Positions 12,091 through 23,100 of a DNA stretch of 64,000 nucleotides are shown one piece after another (positions within the stretch are counted from its first letter, which is position 1; each line of letters opens with the position of its first letter). A program made the position numbers and the translations under genes. The notes below the pieces were generated by a model. It was given only the letters and a program-made list of their open reading frames with translations. It searched no databases and had not been told where the DNA came from. The stretch is from Micractinium sp. NFX-FRZ (lineage: Eukaryota > Chlorophyta > Trebouxiophyceae > Chlorellales > Chlorellaceae). The stretch spans positions 1 through 64,000 of the forward strand of contig JAPTJF010000167.1 in the NCBI GenBank assembly GCA_029339195.1, in the 5' to 3' direction.

Positions 12091-13990
12091 CTACCCGCCT
12101 TGTCCACCGGCATCGCTGTTGCTGCCTAGTGCTGCCACCACCAGCGGCTCGACTTGCACTGTGTCCACCGCACCACCCGTGCCAGGGCTGGCCACAGAGT
12201 ATACAAACGTCCACCCATGCGCCGCAGCGCCGTGCCGGCCGTCCTTGCTCACCGCCACCACTGCGCCAACATAGGTGGGCACACGGCGTGCCATCCTGCG
12301 CACCGCATCCTGTGCAGCCTGCGTGGGGCTCATTCCTTGGCGCATCGACTCGACCACTTGATAGCAAGGGGAGAAGGCCAGGTGGACGTCGCCGTCACAT
12401 GCAGGGCGGAGCGGGGGAGGGGGTGGGGGTGTAGAGCACCCGGGAGTGCGCATGGAGGGGCAGCTTCCCAGCAGGGGGCGGGCAGGAAGGCTGGCTGACT
12501 GGTGCGCAGGGCAGGCAGGCAGGCAGGCAGGCAGGTTGGCTGGCGGGCAGGCAGGTAGACAGGCAGGCAGGCAGGTTGGCTGGCGGGCAGGCAGGTAGGC
12601 AGGCAGGCAGGTGCAAGCGGGATGTAAAGAAGGCATGTGGCTCCACCGCCCCATGCACCCAACCCCTCACACCTCACCCTCACACCTCACCCGTGGCTCC
12701 GCACCCCCCGACCTCCGAGTCGGCATAGGCGCCGCCACCTGGCACCGAGGCGTCGCCCACCCTGCCTGGCACCTTGTGGATCGCGCCGTTCGAGCTGCTG
12801 CCCGCCGCCACGCTGCCGTCGGCGCCCACCACCACCATTGCAATCGTGTCGTGCGCCTGCTCTGTGGGCCAGCGCTGCTGCTGCTGCTGCCGCTGCTCGG
12901 GTTGCAGCCGCCGCTGCCGCTGCTGTTTTCCGGCCTGGCCCAGCTGCTGCTGCTGCAGCAGCTGGCCCTGATCAGGCTGCTTGCTGCTCCCAATGCTGCC
13001 GCCGCCATCGTGGCTGCTTGAGTTGGCAGGGAGTGGGCGGTAGGGGCCACAGGACTGCAGCGGATCTGGCCTGACCCGCCGCCGGAAGTTGGGCTGGCAG
13101 CGGCCCGCCTGCCTGCAGGCGGCGAGCAGTGCGCGGCAACGGGCACGCTGTGAAAGAGCAAACCTGAGGCAAGCAGAGGCGGCGCCTGCGGGAGGGGCAG
13201 GGCATGCAGGCCAACCGCGCCGTCCAGCATGCCGCCTGCCCAGCACTGCAGTGCATTCTTCCACTTTCCAAGAGTCCCAGATTCGCCTGCATAGAGTGCA
13301 TGTGTTGCAGCGCTGCAAGCAGCGCCCGCCCCTCACCAGCGGCGGTGCATTTCCCGGCTCTCCTCCGTGGCCAGGCTGCCCTCCTGCAGCCCCATTTCCA
13401 CGGCAAACGCCGTGGCCTGGTCCCCGGCAAGCATGGTGTGGGTGGAGCGCTCCAACACGAGGCGAGCAGCGGTGGTCGCCTGGCGCACGCGTCGCAAGTT
13501 GCTGACCGCTCCCGCCCTCATTGTATTGCCATCCATGACCAGCGCGTCAAGCGTGGTCTCGCCCGACTCATCAGGGCTGCCGCCGAAGCCTACTGTACGG
13601 TCGCACTGCAACTCCTCGGCGGTTGTGCAGCCCTGCGAAGAGGGGTGGGCGACGGCGGCGGCGGCGGCGGAGCGCTCTGAGGTGGCGGCGTGCTGTGGTG
13701 GGTGCACAAGCCGCCTGCCTACCGGCGGATCCTCGACATCGGAACGTGCTTGCCTGCTCAACAGCGTCTAGTGCGCTGCCGCCTGCCTCTTGGACCGCCC
13801 ACGCGGCAGCTGTAGCCTCGCTGAAATTTGCGGCCCAAGTGTTCACGACAATCGGCAGTGCAGCGCGGGCGTGATCAGGACCCTCATTGAAGATTGTGGC
13901 GTCTAGTGAGGCGGCCTGGTGCCGGGTCAGAGCCGCAGCCACCAGCAGCGGCAGCCCCAGGACAGGAGCCAGCACGCGGAAGACGCCCAT
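12091..13990 (-). CDS. AGA: N4-(beta-N-acetylglucosaminyl)-L-asparaginase (glycosylasparaginase)
   Basis: Ntn-hydrolase that cleaves the GlcNAc-Asn bond of N-glycoproteins in the vacuole/lysosome, after self-cleavage before a catalytic Thr. Exons: 13990-13754, 13632-13337, 13112-12691, about 12398-12091 (TAG); about 420 residues. A hydrophobic N-terminus ([15 protein letters not shown]) is a likely signal peptide. Family blocks seen: [46 protein letters not shown], then HDTIAMVVV with the nucleophile Thr at about residue 267 and [17 protein letters not shown] Gln-rich insertion of about 40 residues sits just before the cleavage site. Intron 1 uses a GC donor (CAG|GCAAGC). Intron 3 lacks any AG acceptor near the conserved GDVHLAF block, so the start of exon 4 is set by homology. 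Confidence 0.88.
12500..12612. repeat. (AGGC)n/(TGCC)n microsatellite
   Basis: Two long tracts of GGCAGGCAGGC units, separated by TTGGCTGGCG interruptions, lie in intron 3 of the glycosylasparaginase gene. The interruption itself repeats, so the tract is a compound array. Confidence 0.85.
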
Positions 13991-14185
13991 GGCTCGAGTA
14001 GAAGCGAGTAGTAGAAGCAAGGGACGGTGCGTCCAAAACCCTAGGTGGTGGCATAGCATGGCCACAGCGAGCCTGCCACGCCCAGCGCGCAACGCCACCT
14101 CCCGCGTCCCAATTCTTGCATCTCATTCCTCACACATCTAAGCACATGAAATTCACACACGCATGCATCATGCAGGCAGGCAGGC

Positions 14186-17100
14186 TCAGGGTTGGGCCAG
14201 CAGCCAGTTGGCTGCCCGCTCCACATTGCCGCTCGTCACCCGCAGCGCGCGCTCCGCCTGCTGCCCCGTGAAGCCTAACGATGTGAGGGTCTCTACCGAG
14301 GCAGGGTCCAAGCCATTGCTTGCCGAGCGCTTTACCCCAGCTACTGCAGCAGCAGCAGTGCCTCCTGCGTCGCCATCGCTGCCGCCGTTCACTCGGCTCG
14401 AGCCACGCAGCACCGCTGTCCCCGCTGCTCCCAGCTCCCCTGCCCCTGTTGCTGCTGCTGCTGCTACGGTGGCTGAAGGGAAGGCATCCCTGCTGTCGTC
14501 TGCTGCTAGGTCCACCACGGCAGCTGGCGCTGAGGCAGCCTTGTGCTGCAGCCCCCCAGGCGGCCCCGGCTGCTGCGGCCGCCGGCTGAAGGCCGCTGCG
14601 ATGCCGCCGCCGGCAGGCTTGCCGCCCGCTGCTGCCGCCGCCTGCCGCTTGGCGGCGGTGCCAGCTGGCACCTCGGAGGCGGCACGCTTCATGCCAGCGC
14701 CCCCGCCAGCCCCAGCGCTGCTGCCGCCGCCGTCTGCTGCTGTTGCTGGGCCCTTGGGTCTGAAGAAATCTGTGATGCTCTTGGGAGCCTGGAACGCCTT
14801 TTTCAGGCACTTTGGGTCCACTGGGGTGGGCGGCTCTGCGCGCACAGGGAGGGGTGGCAGGCAGGGTGAGCGCGCGCTGGGAGGCGGGCAGCAGGACGGC
14901 AACAGGCCATGGGGGGCACGGTTGCCACAGCGGGCGCACACCGCCCCGTGTGCTGCGCCGTGCTCCCATCAGGAGCCCAAGTCTGGAGGGCAGGGGGCAT
15001 GCAGAGGGGGCTGCGTCGGTGCCCGCCTGCGCCCCACCCACCTGTGCGCCTCTGCAGCGGCACAGCCACGGCGCCGGTCGTGCCCTCCTGCTGCTGCTGC
15101 AGGCTCAGCACTGCCACCACCTCTGGCAGCAGGTGGCCCGGGTAGCGCACACCTGCGCAGGCGGGCAGAGGAGGGGCAGCTAGGGGCGGCTGTTGGCATG
15201 GAGTGGTAGAGCAGACCCCAATCTGGCCCCACCCAGCACATCGACACCTCTGAAGCACGTGCCGCCCCACGTCCAATGCACGAATAATCGCCCCAACACC
15301 CGGTCCCACCCTGCACCCCTCACTTGTCCGCCCCACACCCCACCCACCAATGCTTGGCATGCTTCCGTCCGCCGCGCCCACCAATGTCGGCCCCACACAG
15401 CACAGCACTATCCACCGATGGGCGGCAGGTCGCCGTCCCCAAAGCCTCCCATTCCGCCCTCAGGCCACCCAACCAGAAGCCACCCCGCCCACCAATGAGC
15501 GGCAGGCTGCCGTCTCCCAGCTCCACCCTCACGATGCGCAGGGAGCGGTCGCCCTTGGACAGCTCCATCTCGTGGCGCGCCAGCACGCGCTCCAGGCTGC
15601 AGAGGGAGGCAGCAGGGAACCCAGAGGAGGTGTAGTGAGGAAGGGGTTTGAGGGGGCGAAACAGAGCAGGGGCACCGTGCCAGCGCGCGCCAGGCTGCAG
15701 AGGGGTGCAGGCAGGGAATGCACGGGTGTCCTGATGAGGCAGAGGAGCGAGCAGGAGTGCACACACGCGCCACAGTGCAAAGCAGGGAGAACAGGGGGGA
15801 GGGTAGGGAGGAGGGGCGGTGGGACGGCAAGCAAGAGGGAACCGGGGTGAATGCACGCAAGGGGACGCAGCGGCAGCTGCAGCAGTGCCTCGATACCCAG
15901 GGTGTACAACCCCTCCCCCTCCCTGCCTCAACAACCAAGGCAGAGGGCTTCTCAGACAGCAGCGCGCACCAGTCCCAGATGCGCACGACGCTGCCGCTGA
16001 GGATCGTCACACCCGTCAGGCGGCGCCCCACCTGCATGTCCGGTCCGAAACATCAAGCATACATGCACATCACTCAGGTGTCACCAAAGGGTGGAGTTAA
16101 AGCCAGGGTCGGGCTGCATCGCTGTGCAGCCGCATTGCCAGGGGCACTGCAGCGCGCCGCCTGGGCAGACTAGCAAAGCCTGGTCTCCCGGCCCACCTGG
16201 CAGGCGGCGCCCTGCTGGCAGTGGTCGCCGTGCATGCATGCCTGCAGGGAGGCGTCGTACTGGTCCTCCCACCCCTCCTTCGCCTCCTCCTCTGCGCGGG
16301 GTGCAGCCAGACAGGGGCAGGTGAGGCGAGGACAGGCTGGTGGGACACGGTGCAGCAACGACAGCAGGCGGGGCAGAAGTGTGGACTGCCTGCCCCTGCC
16401 GCATGCGTGCTGAGCTCTCTGTTGTGGCAGTGCACGCAGCGCGCCCTTCCAATACGCGTGCCAGCCCAGCTGCCCCGCTTGATTGGAGACAGCATACCAA
16501 GCATGGCCGGCGCCTGCCCGCCCCCAGGTGGGCGCATGCTTGAGACAGTGTGTGCATTCCCACAAGCGCCTCACCTGAGACGGGCACATACTTCTGGTGC
16601 AGTTCGTCGATGTCCATGTCAAAGAAGGAGGGGCCTGCACCACAGGTACGTGCAGTGAGGCAAGTTGTGAGGTACGGCGGGGCAGCAGGGCAGGCGGGGC
16701 GGGCGCTGCCGGCAGGCAGTGAGGGCAAGAGCTGCACTCACTGCCAGCTGCTTGCTTCAGCTGCGCTAGCCACAGCCACGGCTGCATTGGGCAGGCAGCC
16801 TCCAGCACTGCACAGCGCGTGTCACGCCGCACCATCTAAACATGCACCAGTGCTCCCCAGCATGTGGGAGCACCCCTGGCCCTGCCTCCTCCCCGCCTCA
16901 GCCCCTTGTTTACCACCCTCACCCGTGTTGGGGCGGCAGATGGAGAACAGGTTGTGGGCCCCCGGCTTCTGAATGGCCAGCAGGTACACGGTGCGCCCAA
17001 ACATGGGGCGGCGGGAGGCGCGGAAGCCGCTGCGGTCGCCGGGGCCTGCAGGCGGGCAGCAGGAGGCGGGGGCATGGGTGAGGCTGTGGGCAGCGGCAGC

Positions 17101-20100
17101 AGTGCGGCGGCACAGCGGCATCAGGGCGGAGCGCGCGCAGCAGGGTGCCTGCCTGCCTGCCTGCCCATGCTTGGCCCGAGCACGCCCTGCCTGACCACCT
17201 GCCCAATCTGCCAGCACACATCCAAACGTAGGTTTGCAAACACGCCTGCTTTGCCCAGTTCTCCGGTTCTGGCTCGCTCACCCGCGCGCTCGTGCGCCAG
17301 GCGGGCGCTGGCCGCCTCGAACGACATCCCCCGGTCAATGGTGAGGTCGTGCCGCAGCGTGGCCAGCCCAGTCAGCGGGTCAACCCACAGCTCCTGTTTA
17401 GGCAGAAAGACAGGGGCAGTACGAGTATATATGTTTTACCAATACAGGCAGGAAGGCAGGCCGGCCAGTCAAAGGACCCAACCACAGCTCCTACACAGCA
17501 GGCAGGAAAGGCAGTACACTGGGAAGGCAGTACACCACCCTAACAGCGCTGCCCCTCCGGAGGTCACTTGCCTCTGCCTCGCCGTCCCTCGCGATGTTCT
17601 GCCCCGGCAGGTCGCTCACACCCTCAAAGTACTTGCCCTCCGCACGGGCCGCCCGAATCTCTGCCTGCATCACCGCCTGCAGGGGGGGCAGAAAGGGGCG
17701 GAAAACTACTCTTGAGCTTCCATTCCTGCCTGTGCAAGCATCCCCATATTCATGCCAGCCGCCATCCCCTCCCAGTCCATAGACCCCCTCCTTACCGAGA
17801 AGTAGTTGAACAGCAGGTTCTGGCGAGCCACCGGCAGGCCCAGCAGGCGGTTGAGGAAGCGCCTGCAGGGCAGGGGGGGCAGCAGCAACGGCGCGCAGTG
17901 AGGGTGCAGGGCAGCGGGTGCTCGTCAGGCCCCTGGCGCTGCTGCCCCTGTGCCATCCCCTCCCCATGGCATGATGCACGCACACACATGCACAAGCGGC
18001 CCAAAAGCAGACGGCTTGATGCGCATGATTGACCAACCAGGCGCTTTTCACAGCCCCACCCACAGGCACCTCACGCCTCTGCCGCTGGCTGCCCCCCTGC
18101 GCTGCTCTCCGCCCACCCCAGCACAGCGCACACGCTCTCATGCACACTTGCCAACACCCACCCCAGCGCACCTCACGTCCCCAACATCCTTGCCGCTGGC
18201 TGCTGCCGCGCTGCTGTCCTCAGCCACGGTGTCCCCCCGGGGTAGGCCCAGCCCAATGCCCATCATGTCCACACTGCCCCGCAGCCTCTCATGCAGCAGC
18301 TGTATGCCCTGCACCATCTGCGCCGCCGTGGTGCGCCCGTCGGCTGCGGGGATGGGGGCACGGAAAGAGGCGAAGAGGTGGGGTGAGGCAGGGGTGGACG
18401 GCTTCCCATGCTGCAGCTGGCTGCCCTGCACCACGTGTGCTGTAGTGGTGCTGCTGTCGGCTGCTCAGAGGAGCAGAACAGGGCCACTTGCCTGCCTCCA
18501 GGCAAGTCTCACTATGTGAGGCCGTGGCCCTGGGCACCAGGAACCACCTCCTTGGGCTGGCTTAAACCAAGCAACGCCTATCCTCCTTCTAGTAACCAGC
18601 CCATCCCTGCCCCCACCCACCCACCTCCCGGCATGGGGTACCACCCCCGCAGCTCCTCCTCTGGCATGCCGTCCACCAGCTGCGCCAGGCGCACCCCCTG
18701 GGGCAGCAGGGGGGAGCCCAGAACAATGAAGTCGTACCTGCACGGGAGAGCATGGGGTGGACAAAGGAGCACAGATGCAGAGGATTGGGGGCCGGTGCTT
18801 GGGGAACCCAAGTCAAGTACTGTATTGAGGCAGGCGGAGGGAGTTGGGGAAGCCCAGCACTACTGGAGGGGTTATGCCTGCATGCGGGGCGGCGACGCGA
18901 GTGAATGACGGGAGTGACAGACAGGAGAGATGAAGCCTGGGCCCAGCCCTCACTCAAACCCATGCTGGCCTCAGCCGCACCCACCCAAGTGCCCCCCCGC
19001 CCCGCTCACATCTTGCGCAGCGACTTGCGGCCCAGAGGGGAGTCGAAGTTGAGCTCGGAGAGGTCCAGGCCGCTGGCGGCGCGGCGGTCGCCACGCGTCA
19101 GCGCACCCAGAGACTGCAGGCGGCGGGCCACCGAGGCGGCAAAGCGCCGCTCGCCACCTGTGGCGGCGTGGATGAGGGAGGGGCGGGGGAGGGGTGAGTG
19201 GAGTGGTAGAGACAAAAGAAAAGCAAGGCAGGCACGGCAACGGATGGACACGGGCAGGCTGCCTGACAGGCAGGCATTCCGGGGAGACAGGTAGGCATCA
19301 GCAGACAAGAAGAGGGGCAGGCAGGGAGCATCGCCACAGCAGCTGTTGTAGAAAGGCAGGCAGCGCAGCAGGCGGACAGGCAGGCAGACTCACCCACAGA
19401 GGTGAAGACCAGTTTGTAGAGGGGGGCGGACAGCTGGTTGGAGCGGTGGGAGCGGCCGAGCTGCTGGATGGCCTTGTCCGCTGCAACGGGGCGGGGACAG
19501 GCTTTCATAATATGAGGAACACGTGGAAGAGGGGATGGCCTTGTCGGCTGTAAGGGGGAGGCAAACGTGTTGCAACATGATAAAGATGAAAGAGCCAGAG
19601 AAGTTGCACGGCCTAGTGAGGCCCAGCTGCTAGACAGTCGTGCCGGCTGCTGGGCGGGGGCGGGGGCAGCACGGCGGTGCAGTGAGGGACGCAAGACGTG
19701 CGCGGTAGCGGCCTCAGGCACTCAGGCCCATTGGCTGCTCCTGCATTTCGCCTGCACTGCATATAACTGAGCTACAGCCCCCGCTCCCACCACCCCCATC
19801 TGACCCTACCACCCACCAGACGCACACACTCCCTCGGGCCGCCAAGGCCAGCCCTATCACCCGACCAGGGCAGTTCAATGGTCAGATGCATGCGCCGCCA
19901 CAAGTCTGGCCCCACAACCCATCACTACGGAGTGGCCTCACCCGACCAGGGCAGCTCGATGGTGAGGTGCATGCGCCGCCGCTGGTTCCTGGCCACCTTG
20001 GAGGCGTGCAGGCTGATGCCGGTGGAGGCGGCATCGCTCACAATGGCCACCAGCTTCTTGCCCTGCAGGGGGGGCAAACCGACGCGGATCAGTGTACATA

Positions 20101-23100
20101 CACGGAATGTGGGAGCTGGCAGCGTGATCCCGGTCAGTTCACAAATAATGTAGGGAGCAGGGGCGCGTGGGATGAGGCTCGTAGAGGCATCCCTCAGATG
20201 CCGACCAGCTCTTGCCGAGCGACAGCAGAGTAGAGGTAGTGCAGTGTGAGAGCAGAGGCACGCGAGCTCATTGCCCGTGGAGGCGGCAGGCCACCCACTG
20301 CTTGCCCTGACGGTGTGCAGGATGAGAGGCCCTGTGGACCGGGTTTGGGTGCACTCACACATCCCTCATCCCCCACCCACCCAATTACGCCACCTGGTCT
20401 CAACTCCTCCCCCCTGGCCTAACCAACACACGAATCAAATCGAAGCCTGTCACATCCATGAAAGCCCGGCCTGTCCTTGAGGTTCAAGCTGTCCATTCCA
20501 CCACACCCGGACGCACACACCAGTCGCACACGCCCCCACACTCACATCCGCACATCCACGAATGCCTGCTTCTCCTTGATGTTCAAGCTGTCCATCTTGC
20601 TGGACTCTGGGCTTCCCGCAGCCAGCTTCCAACACAACGGCTCCCTAAACACCATCACACTGCAACCACTCACATCCATGAAAGCCTGCTTCTCCTTGAT
20701 GTTCAGGCTGTCCATCTCGCTGGAGTCGGGCTTGGCACGCAGGCTGTACACGCCACGCCCCCGATCGTCACGCACCTGCGGGCGGGGCGGGGCGGGCAGG
20801 GCCGCGGTCATGGCGTCGCGCTGGCCCAGGCGGGCAGGGCCACAGTTTGAGTCATTGTGGTGGACAGGGCGGGCAGGACCATGGTACAGGCAGCGTGGTG
20901 GGCAATTAATATGGGCAGGTAGTTACTGTCATAAGAGGGCTGTCCTTGTTGCCAAATCAGCTGTGCTGCTCAGGTGAGCTGCGGGCCTCTCCTGCAGCAG
21001 CTGCTGCCGCCAGCCTGAGAGCCGCAGCCAGGGGAGCAATACAGAGCCCCGCCACGTGTGACTCACGATGCGTGCCTTGCGCCCCGTCATCTCCGCCACC
21101 TTGGAGGGGCCGCCCAGCCGGTCCACCAGCTGCAGAGGGGGTAGGAGAGGGAGGGGTAAGCAAGGGACAGGAGAGGAAGGGGGCAGGGGTGGAAACCAGC
21201 GCAGTTGGGGGATGTAGGTGGGCATCGGTCTGGACGCTGTGCCACCATGTCCTACTTGCCCCTTATAGCCCGCTTGCCTGCCAGGTTGGCAGCTCCACAT
21301 TCCCTCTGCCATGGACTTCTCTAAACGTCCCTTCACAGTGCATCCAGGAATTTGAAACGCAGCATTGGTCTGGGCCCACACCCCAGGCACGCCCTCCCTT
21401 GCTCCTCACCTCATCCAGGAAGTTGGGGGGCAGGTCCAGGGCCGCAATGCGCTCCAGCATGCTGCACACATGCACAAGAGGAGAAGCAGCATGTGACAGG
21501 CGGGGAAGCAGGAAGGCATGGGTGCAAGGAAGGTCGGTGGCTGCGCTGCCAACGCCTCAGCCCAGCCAACCCCTATCAAGTCCACCACAGCCATGCCCAG
21601 GCCCGGACCCGGCGAGGCTGCCCACCCACTCACCTGCCCTTGAGCTGCACGCTGGTCGGGTCCTCCTCCCCCTGCTGCTGCCCCTGCTGCTGCCCCTGCT
21701 GCTGCCCTGCCGCTCCAGACTCCTGCCCTGCCGCCCACGTCGACTCGCTGCCATCCCCTCCGCCGCCGCCAGCCTGCCACTCCTCCCCCGCCGCCTCTGC
21801 CGCTGCCGCTGCATTGTGATCCTCCAGCGCTCTCGTGGTGGGAAAGTGCGTCTCCACAAACTGGAGCAGCAGCTGGCGGGTGGTGGACACAAAGCCGCAG
21901 CGGTCGCCCGGCTGCAGGCCCAGAGAGTCGGCTGCTGCCTCGCCCGTGCTCTGCAGGCCGATGACCACTGCAGGGTGAGGCGGGGTGGGGTGGGGTGGGG
22001 TGGGGCTGTGTGGGAAGGAGGCAAGCGGGGTGCTGGCGGGGGAGGTGGGAATGAGCGGCATAGGTGTGGTTCATGGGGCTGTTCATGCAGGAGGCAACCC
22101 GGCTGCTTTGCCCCCCGCTTTTCTTCCGAAAACCCGCTGGCAGCCTTGCCACTGGGAACTGTGCGCATTCACCTGCCCCACAGCTTGTCCACCTTCCCTC
22201 CTCACACACCCTCATAACCCACCCACCTGTGCATCCCGCATGCAGCGCCGCCGCCGCTGCCTTCGCCGCCGCTCCACCCTTTGTGCAGCCTCTCCCCCCA
22301 CCCAAGCTCTTTAAGAGCACCCTCAACATCACCTCAGCCTTGAGACCACGCACCCGCAAACCCTTCCTCCAGTGCCGCCGCCGCATCCTTCACCACCGCC
22401 CCGACCTTCATGGAAACGCACAACAGCTTGAAGAAGCGCTGCTGGGCTGCCCAGAAGGGCTTCCACACATCGGCCTTCACGCCCGTGGCTGTGGGCCGGG
22501 AGGCAGGCAGGCAGGCAGGCAGAGAAGGGGCGTGAGAGCAGGTGCGTGGGGGCACAGGTGGAGTAGCTGTGCAGGCAGGCTGGCAGGCAGGCAGGCACGC
22601 AACACTTGCTGCAGCGACCAGCCCACTGCAGGGATGCCGCTGTGCGGCCCTGCACTCAGCAAGCAGGCAGGCGCCCTGGCCCAACCCTGCCCATCGTATC
22701 CCACACCCCATTTTCTTGCTCCCCTGCGCCTCCACCGACACGCTGCGGTTACCGCCACATCCATGCCACGGCCCGCGCAGGGCCCCGTTCCTCTCCCTCT
22801 GACACTCTGAATCATGCATTTTATTTTTGGTGTAGAACCGGCAGTTTGATTTGAATGTGGGTCTGATTCCGTCCTCACCTGCCTGCGCCTCCACCAGCGC
22901 GTTCCGGAGGTCCTGCCAGAGCAGCGCCGCCGCGTCGTAGGCCGCCACCTGTGCGCTGCTCAGCCGGCACTCCATCTCGGAGAACTCGGCCTCCCTGCAC
23001 AGAAACAGCACAGCACAGCACAGCACAGCATGGTACGGCACGGCACGGCACGGTGATGAGAAGTGGCAGGGAAGCTGCCCAACCCTCCAGCTCAGAAAAT

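Noticed and set aside
13571..14098. A longer N-terminus for glycosylasparaginase starting at 14098
   Set aside because: The extension is basic and unlike a signal sequence, while the ATG at 13990 is followed at once by a good signal peptide.
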